This document shows, one piece after another, positions 26,624 through 36,313 of a stretch of DNA of 64,000 nt. How positions within the stretch are numbered: the stretch's first letter is position 1; each line of letters starts with the position of its first letter. Source of the DNA: Limisphaerales bacterium (GTDB lineage: Bacteria; Verrucomicrobiota; Verrucomicrobiia; Limisphaerales; AAA164-E04); assembly GCA_024761205.1 (NCBI GenBank), contig JAMASS010000023.1:1-64000 (forward strand), written 5' to 3'. Under the pieces are notes generated by a model, which saw nothing but the letters and a program-made list of their open reading frames with translations, ran no database searches and had not been told where the DNA came from. The position numbers were made by a program, and so were the translations under genes.

Positions 26624-27841
26624 ATGGCGGGCGGCGATATTCACGGTCTCAAAATCGATCGATCTTCCGGGTCCTCAAGTGCATTGGGCAGATGGGGGAT
26701 GGGTGTGGTCCTGATGCTGTTGATCGGGCTGGGGGTTTTTTTGTGGAATCAGACTAGCGGCGGCATCTTAGTGAAAACGGTTCGAGCCGCGTCACCGGGG
26801 GCGGTTTCAGATGCGGCGACGGTTTTGAATGCGACGGGGTATGTCACTGCCCGGCGGCGTGCGACGATTTCTTCCAAGGTGACGGGAAAGATCACCGAGA
26901 TTCTGGTGGAGGAGGGTATGAGTGTTGGGAAGGATCAACTCGTGGCGCGGTTGGATCGTGTCAATGTCGCAGCTGTTCTTGAGCTGGCGGAGGCGCAGTT
27001 GGCTGCCAGCAAAGCGGCCACGAATGAGACGGAGGTGTTGCTCAATGAAGCTGAATTGGAGTTCGCGAGAGTGGCTCGATTGGCGGCTGAGGCTATTGCG
27101 AGTCAAGCGGACTTGGATAGGGCCGAGGCGCGCGTTGATTCTTTGAAGGCGCGGTTGCAGCGTTTGGAGAGCGAGGTTCGCGTTGCTGAGCGGCAGGTGG
27201 CCATGCGCCAACAGGATTTGGAGGATCTCGATATTCGAGCACCGTTTTCGGGTGTGGTGATTTCAAAGGATGCGCAGCCGGGCGAGGTGATCTCCCCCGT
27301 TTCCGCCGGCAGCGGATTTACTCGGACGGGTATTTGTACCTTGGTCGATATGGACTCTCTGGAGATCGAAGTGGATGTCAACGAAAGTTATATTAACCGT
27401 GTTCGCGCCGGGCAACCGATCGTGGCTGTTTTGGATGCCTATAAGGATTGGAAGATCAAGGCGTCGGTGATCGCGATTGTGCCATCGGCTGATCGGCAGA
27501 AGGCGACGGTGCGGGTGCGGATTCGTTTCCTTGCGCCGGATCCGCGGATTCTCCCGGAGATGGGAGTCAAGGTTTCGTTTCAAAGCGAGGCTAGAGCAGC
27601 GGCTGATGGGGCTCGAGAGGGAAGGATTGAGGTGGACCAAGCTTGTGTTTATCAGGAAGCGGGTCGGGACTACTTGTGGGTGATCTCGGCAAACAAGGCG
27701 GAGAAACGGGCGGTGAAAATAGCGGGACGCCGAGAGGATAAGGTGTTGGTCGAAGCAGGGGTGAGGGAAGGAGAGCTTATTGTGATTGACCCGCCGGATG
27801 AGTTGGAGAATGGAAGTGCGGTTGTTGTGGAGGCATCATGA
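26624..27841 (+). CDS. MacA/HlyD-like periplasmic adaptor of an ABC efflux system
   Basis: A 405-residue adaptor. An N-terminal TM anchor (MGVVLMLLIGLGVFLWN, about residues 25-43) leads to a lipoyl-like half (ATGYVTARRRATISSKVTGK then ITEILVEEGMSVGKDQ), a long alpha-hairpin (about 105-195, LAEAQLAASKAATNETEVLL and RLQRLESEVRVAERQVAMRQ), the second lipoyl half (IRAPFSGVVISKDAQPGEVI) and beta-barrel domains (LEIEVDVNESYINRVRAGQP). It would bridge the inner-membrane ABC complex to an outer-membrane channel. It overlaps the ATPase gene by 4 bp (ATGA at 27838). The ATG at 26624 is chosen because the anchor and family start follow it. Confidence 0.9.
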   Translation: MAGGDIHGLKIDRSSGSSSALGRWGMGVVLMLLIGLGVFLWNQTSGGILVKTVRAASPGAVSDAATVLNATGYVTARRRATISSKVTGKITEILVEEGMSVGKDQLVARLDRVNVAAVLELAEAQLAASKAATNETEVLLNEAELEFARVARLAAEAIASQADLDRAEARVDSLKARLQRLESEVRVAERQVAMRQQDLEDLDIRAPFSGVVISKDAQPGEVISPVSAGSGFTRTGICTLVDMDSLEIEVDVNESYINRVRAGQPIVAVLDAYKDWKIKASVIAIVPSADRQKATVRVRIRFLAPDPRILPEMGVKVSFQSEARAAADGAREGRIEVDQACVYQEAGRDYLWVISANKAEKRAVKIAGRREDKVLVEAGVREGELIVIDPPDELENGSAVVVEAS

Positions 27842-28536
27842 GAGATCGGTCATTGGTCATCGTTAAGCTCGAAGGGGTAAGCAAGGATTTTCGGCGCGGT
27901 TCGGAAGAGATTCATGTGCTGCAGGAACTTGATTTGCGGGTGAACGAAGGCGAGTTTGTTGCGTTGATGGGGCCGTCAGGGTCGGGCAAGAGCACCCTGT
28001 TGAACCTGACTGGCGGATTGGATTATCCGACTTCCGGCTCTGTGGAGGTTGCCGGGGAGAGGCTCGACCGCATGGCTGACAATCGCCTCGCGGCATGGCG
28101 GGCGCGTCATATCGGGTTCGTTTTCCAATTCTACAATCTCATGCCGACCTTAACGGCGGAGAAAAACATTGATTTACCTCTGCTGCTGAGCCCGCTATCC
28201 GGGAGCCAACGCAAGGAGCATGTGGCCACTGCCTTGTCGGTGGTGGGAATGGCTCACCGGGCCAAACATTATCCGCGGCAGCTGTCCGGTGGTGAGCAAC
28301 AGCGAATCGGCATTGCGCGCGCGGTGGTCACTGATCCCACTCTGCTGTTATGCGATGAGCCCACGGGCGATCTGGATCGGAAGTCCGGAGATGAGATCCT
28401 CAATTTGTTGGAATCGCTGAATCGCGAACAGCAGAAGACGATATTGATGGTAACTCATGATCCTCACGCCGCGGCGCGCGCCGGGCGGGTTATCTATTTG
28501 AACAAGGGTCAATTTTCGGACACGCCTGAGGGATGA
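27838..28536 (+). CDS. MacB/LolD-type ABC ATPase
   Basis: A 232-residue nucleotide-binding protein. Walker A is GPSGSGKSTLLN, the Q-loop area reads FVFQFYNLMPTLTAEKNIDL, the signature is LSGGEQQRIGIARA, Walker B is LLLCDEPTGDLD and the H-loop is ILMVTHDPHAA. This is the MacB/LolD/FtsE subfamily, whose members use ATP to drive mechanical movement of a FtsX-type permease. It is translationally coupled on both sides: ATGA overlap with the adaptor gene at 27838 and with the permease at 28533. Substrate is unknown. Confidence 0.95.
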   Translation: MRDRSLVIVKLEGVSKDFRRGSEEIHVLQELDLRVNEGEFVALMGPSGSGKSTLLNLTGGLDYPTSGSVEVAGERLDRMADNRLAAWRARHIGFVFQFYNLMPTLTAEKNIDLPLLLSPLSGSQRKEHVATALSVVGMAHRAKHYPRQLSGGEQQRIGIARAVVTDPTLLLCDEPTGDLDRKSGDEILNLLESLNREQQKTILMVTHDPHAAARAGRVIYLNKGQFSDTPEG

Positions 28537-29687
28537 AATACTTTTATCTGGTCTGGTCGAATCTGGGGCGCAAGAAGATTCGCACGATACTGACCTTGTT
28601 GTCGGTTGGGGTGGCTTTTGTCTTGTTTGGTTATCTCTCTGCCATTGAAGAGGCCTTGAATCAAGGGGTCAGCGTTGCCGGGGCGGATCGAATCGTTGTC
28701 CGCCACAAGACATCGATCATCCAACTGCTTCCGGTTAGCTATCAAGCACGGATTGGCCGGATAGAAGGGGTCTCTGGGGTGGCCCATTCGACGTGGTTCG
28801 GTGGGATTTATCAGGACCCTAAGAATTTCTTTAACCAGATGGCGGTTGTCCCTGAAGATTTTTTGCGTCTGTATCCGGAGTTCGTTCTGCCGCCGGACCA
28901 GAGGGAAGCCTGGGAGCGCACGAGGACAGGCGCTATTGTCGGAAAGAAGACGGCTCAACGATTTGGTTTTGAGATCGGTGATCGGATTCCGATCCAAGCG
29001 ACGATTTGGCCAAAAAAGGATGGAGGCCAGACTTGGGAGTTTGACATCGTTGGGATTTACGAAGGCGCTGAGTCGGGTACTGATGAGACGCAGCTTTTTT
29101 TTCGCTACGACTACTTGGATGAGGCGCGAGCCGGGAGAGAAGGGGAGGTAGGTTGGTATCTGGTCAATGTGAGCAATCCGGATCAAGCCGAGGATATCGC
29201 CGCCAAGATCGACGAGGAGTTTGAGAATTCCCTTGCTGAAACCAGGGCTGAGACTGAGCTGGCATTCGTACAGGGCTTTGCCAAACAGGTCGGAAATATC
29301 GGGGCCATTATGACGGCGATTCTATCCGCAGTCTTTTTCACGATTCTGCTCGTGGCTGGCAATACGATGGCTCAGGCGGTTCGGGAGCGGGTGGTGGAAA
29401 TTGGTGTTCTTAAGTCCATTGGGTTTACGGATCAAAGGATATTGGTGCTGGTTTTGGTTGAATCGTGTTCGATTGCACTTTTAGGGGGCGGGATGGGCTT
29501 GGCATTGGCTTGGGTGCTGATTTTGTCCGGAGATCCGACCGGCGGGGCGCTTCCGGTTTTCTTTTTCCCGCTACCGAGGATCTTGATGGGCATTTGTTTG
29601 GCCCTTGCTCTAGGAGTGGCTACCGGGGTGGCGCCAGCCTACCGTGCCATGCGGCTACAAATAGCTGAAGCACTTCGGCGGAACTAG
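28533..29687 (+). CDS. FtsX-like (MacB-type) permease 1
   Basis: A 384-residue permease with four TM helices: one near the N-terminus (IRTILTLLSVGVAFVLFGYL) and three at the C-terminus (IGAIMTAILSAVFFTILLVA; ILVLVLVESCSIALLGGGMG; LMGICLALALGVATGVAPAY). The periplasmic MacB_PCD domain lies between (about 50-260). The REVVEIGVLKSIGFTDQ-like coupling helix (VREREVVEIGVLKSIG) is present in the form VRERVVEIGVLKSIGFTD. It pairs with a second permease at 29701, so the system has separate ATPase and two permease subunits as in LolCDE, rather than the fused E. coli MacB. Start coupled to the ATPase stop. Confidence 0.92.
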   Translation: MKYFYLVWSNLGRKKIRTILTLLSVGVAFVLFGYLSAIEEALNQGVSVAGADRIVVRHKTSIIQLLPVSYQARIGRIEGVSGVAHSTWFGGIYQDPKNFFNQMAVVPEDFLRLYPEFVLPPDQREAWERTRTGAIVGKKTAQRFGFEIGDRIPIQATIWPKKDGGQTWEFDIVGIYEGAESGTDETQLFFRYDYLDEARAGREGEVGWYLVNVSNPDQAEDIAAKIDEEFENSLAETRAETELAFVQGFAKQVGNIGAIMTAILSAVFFTILLVAGNTMAQAVRERVVEIGVLKSIGFTDQRILVLVLVESCSIALLGGGMGLALAWVLILSGDPTGGALPVFFFPLPRILMGICLALALGVATGVAPAYRAMRLQIAEALRRN

Positions 29688-29700
29688 CAATCAATTTGGT

Positions 29701-30894
29701 ATGAGAAGCCTCTCACAAGTCGCCATTGTCACCGGAGTGTGTATTCGGACAATTTCGCAACGTCTCGGTTCGGCCGTCGCTGCCGCTTTCGGCATCGCCG
29801 GCGTGGTGGCCGTTATGGTGGGCGTTCTTTCGATTGGAGAGGGGTTGCGTCGAGCAATGACGACGTCGAGCACGGACGACGGGGTCATCATTATGCGAAG
29901 CGGAGCGGATAGTGAGATGTCTAGTGGTCTTAGCCTGGAAGAAACTCGCGTCATTGAAGATTCTCCGATGATTTTGAGCGGTGAAGGCGGCAAGGTGGTT
30001 TCGGCGGAGTTATTTGTCGTAATCAACCTGCCAAAGCGGAGCACGGGGACAGACGCCAATGTGCCTTTGCGTGGCGTTCAGGGGAACGCAACGTCCGTCC
30101 GGCCTTACTTTCGGCTGGTTGCTGGTCGGATGTTTGAAAGGGGGAAGAATGAAGTAATCGTAGGAGTAGGAGCCTCTCGTGAATTTGCCGGCCTTGAGTT
30201 GGGTGATACCGTAGATGTCGGACCCAACCGGTGGGCTGTGGTCGGTGTTTTTGAATCCGGAGGCGGAACCGCCGAATCTGAAATTTGGACGGATGCTGCC
30301 GTCCTTCAGGCTGCTTACCGAAGAGGGAGCACCTATCAATCGGTGCATTTGAGACTGAAGAGTGGGGATGAGGCCGTGTTTCAAGAGTTTAAGGACGTTC
30401 TCACTACGGATCCCCGGGTTAACGTAAAGGTAATTCGCCAGGTGCAGTATTATGCCGAGCAGAGTGCCATGCTATCGGACTTGATCAATGTTTTGGGCGG
30501 TTTGATTGCAATGCTGATGGGTATCGGTGCCATTTTTGGCGCGTTGAATACGATGTATTCGTCGGTGTCCGCACGGACCTTGGAGATCGCGACTCTGCGA
30601 GCGTTGGGTTTTGGTGCTTTTCCGGTGGTGGTGTCTGTCTTGGTGGAATCTCTCATGCTTTCGTTGGTGGGAGGCACGATTGGAGGGGCTTTCGCGTTTC
30701 TCGCTTTTGATGGTTTTCAGACGGCGACGCTGAATTGGCAGAGCTTCAGTCAGGTGACGTTTGCCTTTGATGTGTCTGTTGGCCTGCTGTTGCAGGGTAT
30801 CGTGTACGCAACCTTTATCGGGCTGGTGGGCGGTTGTTTTCCCGCTTGGCGAGCCGCAAAGTTGCCGATCGCTGCCGCGCTTCGAGCGTTTTAA
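29701..30894 (+). CDS. FtsX-like (MacB-type) permease 2
   Basis: A 397-residue paralogue of the preceding gene with the same plan: an N-terminal helix (AVAAAFGIAGVVAVMVGVLS), a periplasmic MacB_PCD domain (about 45-270) and three C-terminal helices (LINVLGGLIAMLMGIGAIFG; ALGFGAFPVVVSVLVESLML; VGLLLQGIVYATFIGLVGGC). The coupling segment reads ARTLEIATLRALGFGAFP. It starts 13 bp after the first permease stop. The two permeases could form a heterodimer with two copies of the ATPase. It is the last gene of the operon, followed by decayed DNA. Confidence 0.92.
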   Translation: MRSLSQVAIVTGVCIRTISQRLGSAVAAAFGIAGVVAVMVGVLSIGEGLRRAMTTSSTDDGVIIMRSGADSEMSSGLSLEETRVIEDSPMILSGEGGKVVSAELFVVINLPKRSTGTDANVPLRGVQGNATSVRPYFRLVAGRMFERGKNEVIVGVGASREFAGLELGDTVDVGPNRWAVVGVFESGGGTAESEIWTDAAVLQAAYRRGSTYQSVHLRLKSGDEAVFQEFKDVLTTDPRVNVKVIRQVQYYAEQSAMLSDLINVLGGLIAMLMGIGAIFGALNTMYSSVSARTLEIATLRALGFGAFPVVVSVLVESLMLSLVGGTIGGAFAFLAFDGFQTATLNWQSFSQVTFAFDVSVGLLLQGIVYATFIGLVGGCFPAWRAAKLPIAAALRAF

Positions 30895-30907
30895 TCAGAG
30901 AGGGCGG

Positions 30908-32250
30908 TTAGCGTTCTTTCATCTTGATCCATGCTACGCCGAGTTCGTGAAGGGGCTTCTCAGAGGTGTGTTGATCCGCTAGCGGAAAGACCACGCGCTC
31001 TTTTTTGCCAAAATGCTCTGCGGCCAGGCGAATGGGCCGATTGAGATGGGCTTTCGCGTTTCAAGCTCAGTGGCCTTGGTGCTTACCTTTTGATTGGCAA
31101 CGATAGTGCCGCCCTGTTGGTGAAAGTTCTCCAGGGACCGGTATTTCCTAAAGGGCCTGATGGGAGGCAGCAAGAGTTCATGTCCGGCTTTGGCATGATT
31201 TTCCAATGTCTGCGGGAGCATCTGGGTAACGACTTTGAATCTCTCCACGGTTTGGGAGTTGGACAGGACATGATGAACCGAGTGAAAGATGCTGTGCAGG
31301 CAGTGTGTTTCGCCAGAAGGGGCATCTGTGAGATTCATATCTTTTGGGACATGATGAGAGCGACGTGGGCAGCTGAAGAAATTCCACCACAAGCCCGGCT
31401 TTGATATCGCCCTCCGAGGCGCTCGGACGCTTTCTAACCAACCACAAAAGTTTCCGGGATTTGTCAACGGAGCCACCCCCTTCCACGACTATTCCAAAAC
31501 GCCCTATTGGGCGTTGGGGCATTGGCCGGGCGCTGTGATGGGTAACCTGTCTTTCCATCGCCTTCGCCTCTAGGCGAGCCGTCCTTGGATCGGACGGGAT
31601 CGTTTCGCCTTAGTTGGTTTCTCGGTCCACGAGCTGAGCAAACGCTGCGGCTTCGCCCGGTTCCAATCTCTCTCCCTGGGGTTGATTGGCTCTAGCTCGC
31701 GCATCGGTCCCTCTGGTTACTAAATCGAAATGGTCAGTCCGGTCACCTCGTTGTAAACGCGGGCGGGATGTGTGGCGGACTTTTTGACGAAGAGTAGGTC
31801 GTTCTTCTTTGGTAGGCGAACTAGCCCACGGTCGAATCCATTCCGAGTTTGGGATATTTTGGTGTTCCCAAAATTTCTGGAAAACCGGCTCGGGTGCGGA
31901 TATTCGGATTGTTCGGCGCAATGTTGATGAGCTTACCCGGTTCGCACATCGCGTAGTTTCGTGGGTAACGACTCGGCTGGGATAGCGGAATGACGCAGAT
32001 GCCTTTCTTCCCGAGGGCGAAGGTGCCAGTGGCACCGCTTGATGGGAGGATTGGGGATGTTGCGGATGATTTGTTTGCACGCGAGGTGGTTTCCTTTTTC
32101 GTCCAGTTGAAACTCCATGAATCAGGTGGACGCCAGTACTGGGATGTTCGACGTTTGTCAGTCGGGCGGGTTTCGGACCGATGATTCCTTCGCGCCAAGG
32201 TCCGGACCAAAGCGGTTAGCGCTGAGGAATAATCTTCTCGGGACCAATTC
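30908..32250 (-). pseudogene. Decayed gene(s) of unidentified family
   Basis: Minus-strand pieces in different frames look protein-derived: ARANQPQGERLEPGEAAAFA (about 31660), NLTDAPSGETHCLHSIFHSV then SQTVERFKVVTQMLPQTLEN (about 31200-31330), GHELLLPPIRPFRKYRSLEN followed by a frame ending ADQHTSEKPLHELGVAWIKM and a TAA stop at 30908-30910. Another piece near 31900-32100 (IIRNIPNPPIKRCHWHLR; INIAPNNPNIRTRAGFPEIL) may belong to the same or another gene. I do not recognise the family. The consistent composition plus terminal stop suggest a decayed gene rather than random sequence. Confidence 0.4.
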
Positions 32251-32359
32251 AGCCGTGCTCTGCAGCGACGGTTATGGGCTATTTGAGTGAAAAAAGTAAT
32301 GTTAAGCGTATGTGTTTTGCTGTAAGCAGGTGCTCGGCGCTGCCTCATTGCCCCTTGCC

Positions 32360-32627
32360 CGCCGCACTCTCCGGGTTGGACGGCAATCTTTGTGCGCCGC
32401 CTGAGATCCATTACCCGGTTTGCACCGCTGCGATGCCGAAGGGGCGGCTCTTCGTGGGTGTTGACAAGAATAACTCGCTGAGTGCGGCACTGAATCGGGG
32501 CAAGATTGTGCTTTGCACGGATTCGGATCGTGATGGGCAAGGCGACGTCTATGCCGTCTTAGACAGCGAGTTCCCCTCGAACGTACTTGTCGCGAAACTG
32601 GCGGGCTTGATGGGTGTCTTGCTCTAG
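32360..32627 (+). pseudogene. N-terminal fragment of a PVC-type membrane-bound dehydrogenase (beta-propeller)
   Basis: A plus-strand open frame contains CAPPEIHYPVCTAAMPKGRL followed by FVGVDKNNSLSAALNRGKIV and CTDSDRDGQGDVYAV. This is the first blade of the PVC-type dehydrogenase/L-sorbosone-dehydrogenase-like propeller (family pattern PPEIxYPxxxAxxPxGxxFVGxDxNxSLxxxxxRGKVxxxxDxDGDGxAD). Only about 90 residues remain; no signal peptide precedes it and the frame closes at 32627. The parent proteins are secreted oxidoreductases, often with heme domains. Confidence 0.6.
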
Positions 32628-33427
32628 GTTTGGTGATCATCCTCGGACCCGAAGTGCAAATCACAAAATCTCCAGCCTCGGTTTTGGCATAGAGAAAGCG
32701 CTAGGCGCAAGTGCCGCTCTCACGCCAAATGATGAAGATTCCTTCGTCGGGAACTGTTTCTTCCATGTCCCCGCCAATCGAACAGTCGAGCATGAATCAG
32801 GCGCCTTTGTGGAACAGCGACTGTTCGGCATTCACATCCTTTGGTTGGGTGAGGAAACTGGGGCAAAGATTCACCCTGTGGAGTGCCGGTCGGAAATCGA
32901 TCATATTCAAGAGGGCTTATCGCGAGGCGTTGAACTTCGGCATAACCATGGCAAAAACTGAGGCGCTTGGATGTGAATAATGAAGGGCAGACTGGCGTCT
33001 GGGGCGGAATCGGCGAGCATGAATCTTGGTGTCATGATTTGATGCGGGTTGCTATTTGCGGTTTTGGACGACTGATTACTCATTGAGCATGGAGCCAGGG
33101 TAAGTTGCTGCGGCAAAGGGGGGTCTGTAAAGGTACTGAATTTTTGACGGGTAGGAGAATCTGTCCCGCTCGGCATGGAGAGGTGTGATTGAAGAGGGTG
33201 AATTGGAGGTCTTGAGCGAGGGGAAAGCGGTGAAAGATCACCGCATCTCAGGACGCTGCCGTGTTATCTGGAAGTGATGAAATGCCGCCAGGTCCGGGAG
33301 TGACGTTGAGCTGGCACCTTTTTCCGATCACACTCTGTAGTGAGAGGGAAGGGTGAAAACTTGTTCACAGAAGCTGAAAGCTTGGGCAAGATTACGGGGG
33401 TCCCTGGAAGACGAAAGAGGTTTTGCT
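32628..33427. other. Gene-poor stretch before the sulfatase
   Basis: I see no gene. Open frames at about 32614-32980 on the plus strand do not resemble known families. A hairpin repeat lies at 33227-33266. The sulfatase promoter is presumably after it. Confidence 0.4.
33227..33266. repeat. Dispersed hairpin repeat, copy C
   Basis: A perfect 7-bp stem (GCGGTGA, loop AAGA, TCACCGC) followed by ATCTCAGGACGCTGCCGTG. The tail matches the other copies at CAGGACGCT. It lies about 160 bp upstream of the sulfatase start. Confidence 0.5.
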
Positions 33428-34894
33428 ATGAACTGTCTGTGTGTTCTTCGTGAAGTGCGTTGTGGTGTTCGAATGTGGATCGCCGTTTTAATGACCTCGG
33501 CGTTTTTTTCCGTAGGCGCTGCCGAGCGCCCTAATATCGTATTTTTTCTTTCGGACGATCACCGGAGTGATTTTTTGGGTTGTGCGGGACATGCCATCGT
33601 CAGGACACCACGCCTTGATGAATTGGCAGGGCAGGGCGCGCGGTTCAATAATGCTTTTGTGACGACTTCCATTTGTGCGGCTAGCCGCGCCTCAATCTTC
33701 ACCGGGTTAGTGGAGCGGAGTCATCGATACACCTTTGGAACACCGCCGATCGCTGCAGAGTTCACTCAGAACAGTTGCCCGCAGTTGTTGCGAGCGTCGG
33801 GTTACTATACGGGCTTTGTCGGGAAGTTTGGCGTGAGTGTCGAATCTGGAGCCAAGGAGTCGATGTTTGATTCGTTTGTCCCCTTGCATCGGAATCCCTA
33901 TTTCAAGAAAAAAGCGGATGGGGCGTTGCGACATCTGACCGAGATTGCGGGGGATCATGCGATAGAGTTCATACGACAGCGTGATGAGACGAAGCCGTTT
34001 TGTTTGTCGGTGAGCTTTAATGCCGCTCACGCGGAAGACAGCGACAGGGAGAATCACTACCCCTGGCCGCAAGCAGAGGACGGGCTTTACGAGAATCTCA
34101 CGATTCCGCCGCCACGACTCTCCAGTCCATCGGACTACGAGACGCAACCGGAGTTCTTGAAGGCTTCTTTGAATCGGGTGCGTTATTTCTGGCGTTGGGA
34201 CACGGATGAGAAATATCAAAAAAACGTCAAGGCTTACTACCGGATGATCACCGGTTTGGACCGAGTGATTGGTCGGATCCTTGACGAATTGAAGAGCCAA
34301 GGCTTGAGTGAGAATACGGTGGTGATTTTTACCGGAGATAATGGGTACTACAAGGGGTCTCGGGGGTTTGCCGGCAAGTGGTCGCACTACGAGGAGTCGC
34401 TACGGGTTCCGCTAATCATCTACGACCCTCGATTGCCCCAGGCCCAGCGGGGACGTGTGATTGAACGGATGGCATTGAATATCGACCTTCCGGCGACGAT
34501 GCTGGAATTTGCCGAAGTCGGTGTTCCGGAGTCTTATCAAGGAAAATCTCTTGCAGGGCTGGTGGCCGGTGAGCCGGTGGCCGACTGGCGGACCGACTTT
34601 TTCTGTGAACATCTCTTTGACCACGCGCAGATTCCTAAGTGGGAAGGCGTGCGGCAACAACGTTGGGTTTACGCCCGATATTTCCAGCAGAAACCGGTGT
34701 TCGAGTTTTTGCACGATTTGTCGGCAGATCCATTGCAACGCCAGAATCTCGCGTTCGAGCCTCAACATGCTCAAACCCTGCAAAACCTCCGGCAGCGTTG
34801 TGACCAGCTGCGAGATGAATACGGCGGGGCATATTCACTGGAAAAGATTCCCACCGTCAAATACCTGCGGAGCAAATTGCAAAGCACGAATTAA
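33428..34894 (+). CDS. Secreted S1-family sulfatase
   Basis: A 488-residue type I sulfatase. A signal sequence ([18 protein letters not shown]) precedes the alkaline-phosphatase-fold core: metal site LSDDH, formylglycine motif CAASR (in [15 protein letters not shown], the C-x-A-x-R form), the Lys of [11 protein letters not shown] and the second metal site [10 protein letters not shown]. The C-x-A-x-R form implies that the Cys is converted by a formylglycine-generating enzyme encoded elsewhere. The domain order and the [15 protein letters not shown] stretch resemble heparan N-sulfatase (SGSH)-like enzymes of marine and gut PVC bacteria, but the substrate cannot be decided. The ATG at 33428 has an AGAGG ribosome binding site; an earlier ATG at 33353 would add a non-signal extension. 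Confidence 0.9.
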   Translation: MNCLCVLREVRCGVRMWIAVLMTSAFFSVGAAERPNIVFFLSDDHRSDFLGCAGHAIVRTPRLDELAGQGARFNNAFVTTSICAASRASIFTGLVERSHRYTFGTPPIAAEFTQNSCPQLLRASGYYTGFVGKFGVSVESGAKESMFDSFVPLHRNPYFKKKADGALRHLTEIAGDHAIEFIRQRDETKPFCLSVSFNAAHAEDSDRENHYPWPQAEDGLYENLTIPPPRLSSPSDYETQPEFLKASLNRVRYFWRWDTDEKYQKNVKAYYRMITGLDRVIGRILDELKSQGLSENTVVIFTGDNGYYKGSRGFAGKWSHYEESLRVPLIIYDPRLPQAQRGRVIERMALNIDLPATMLEFAEVGVPESYQGKSLAGLVAGEPVADWRTDFFCEHLFDHAQIPKWEGVRQQRWVYARYFQQKPVFEFLHDLSADPLQRQNLAFEPQHAQTLQNLRQRCDQLRDEYGGAYSLEKIPTVKYLRSKLQSTN

Positions 34895-35738
34895 ACTAGC
34901 CTTTCCGGCTTCCAAGCCATGATCTACCCGGAAATGACTCCCGATCTCAAGCGAGGCTTTTCGTTCTCAACGCCAAACACTTTGGAGCCGATGCGATTTG
35001 TGACTTCGGTCACGATTGGTTCGGGAGAGACACTCCTTGCGTCTCAAGGCGGTGCCGTGATATGGTCATGATCTGACTTTCCGCCGAATGAGCACCATGG
35101 AATGCTGCCCTTTCGTGCCCTATCGCAGCGAGGTACAACTTGATGTCCCTATGTGGTGTGCTGCGTCGGAAGGAAGTAATGTTTCCGGTTTCATCCGTAC
35201 GATTTGTGAAGCGCAGCAGGACTGGCTGGAATCGGACGGTGACTCTGTATCATGTTCACCAAGTTAGGCGCCGGATTCTGGAGCCACGGGAAGTTGGAGG
35301 CGTCTTTCAAGGTCTTGATGGAACGACTGGCAGGCAAAGATGGGTGGTTGGTAACAGGAGGCCAGTTTCTCGACTTTTTGACGGAGCGTCCGCATGTCGG
35401 GTTGACGATCAGCTGCAGCTCACCCGGCTCCTTCACGGGTGAGCGTATAGGCGGCAGCACCTATTTCTTAGCCGGAACTCGGCGTCAACGATTTTTGTTC
35501 ACATTTTACTACTTTGATCGAGGATTGTCATCTGGGTGTTGTACTTGTGGGTTTTGATGTCACCGTTTTTACATGGGTAGTAGACCGGTTTGAGAAAATG
35601 CCTCCATTCCCGGAAAATTTCGAATCGGGTCTACATTTTGCGCGGCGGGGGGCACTGTTGCTAGGGAAAAGAGATAAGCTAAAAATTGCTTGCATATTAT
35701 TTGAGAAACGCTTCGATACCACGTTTTCTAAAGTCTAG
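34895..35738 (+). pseudogene. Gene-poor stretch with a small protein-derived remnant
   Basis: Around 35250-35400 the plus strand reads FTKLGAGFWSHGKLEASFKV, then LMERLAGKDGWLVTGGQFLD and FL. This resembles the end of polysaccharide-deacetylase-like proteins (THFGxGFWxxGxLxxxFxxLMERLxxKxGWFVPxxxLLDxL). Upstream, MIYPEMTPDLKRGFSFSTPN near 34919 may be another piece. No continuous frame exists. The rest of the interval has nothing I can name. Confidence 0.4.
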
Positions 35739-36059
35739 ATGAAGAGTAAAGCAGTAGAAGATAACAGATTTACGCATCAAGAAATTGCCCACTATGCTTA
35801 CCTGTTGTGGGAAGAGGCAGGTTGTCCGCACGGACGGGATGTGGAGTTTTGGGTCAAGGCGGAAAACATCCTGCATGCAGGGATTGCAGCATCCGGGGTA
35901 GCCCAAGTGAGCGCGGTTGCACTAGCGGCACGGGCGACTGCTGTGCCAAGGAAGAAAACCAGCGCGCCTCGCAAAAAGACCGCTAAGCCCTTTAAGACCA
36001 CTAAGACCGAAAAGGCCAAGCCAAAGAAGAAGGCCACCCGAGGCCGAAAATCCGTTTAG
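35739..36059 (+). CDS. DUF2934 protein with lysine-rich tail
   Basis: A 106-residue protein. The N-terminal 45 residues are a DUF2934 helix-turn pattern (HQEIAHYAYLLWEEAGCPHG then DVEFWVKAENIL). The second half is a histone H1-like tail of Lys/Ala/Pro/Thr (KKTSAPRKKTAKPFKTTKTE and more), expected to bind DNA non-specifically. DUF2934 has no defined biochemical role. Its basic tail resembles that of the sigma factor at 47201. No operon partner; it is flanked by decayed sequence on the left and by a 254-bp gap on the right. Confidence 0.85.
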   Translation: MKSKAVEDNRFTHQEIAHYAYLLWEEAGCPHGRDVEFWVKAENILHAGIAASGVAQVSAVALAARATAVPRKKTSAPRKKTAKPFKTTKTEKAKPKKKATRGRKSV

Positions 36060-36159
36060 CGTATTTTGGACTGCGTCAAGCTGCCCTAAGCGTTACTCAC
36101 AGCTTTGAGGGCGAGGGTAATCGTGTCCGGTCGTCCGTCGCTGATTTGAGGCCTGAAAT

Positions 36160-36200
36160 TGCGGACAGGGGTATCCGCGCACGCTTCCAGGGCGCTAGGT
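36160..36200. repeat. Dispersed hairpin repeat, copy D
   Basis: Stem GCGGA (36161-36165) with TCCGC (36174-36178), followed by GCACGCTTCCAGGGCGCTAGG. It lies upstream of the chimeric peptidase gene at 36314. Confidence 0.4.
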
Positions 36201-36313
36201 CAAGGTGTGCTTCAAAGATGGATGGGGCCGTTTTGAACAGACTGCCACAGTCCAAGATCCTCTGAAGTCCAAAACGCTTGTCGATTTTCCTCCTCGCTGA
36301 TTAGCTGGCAGCC

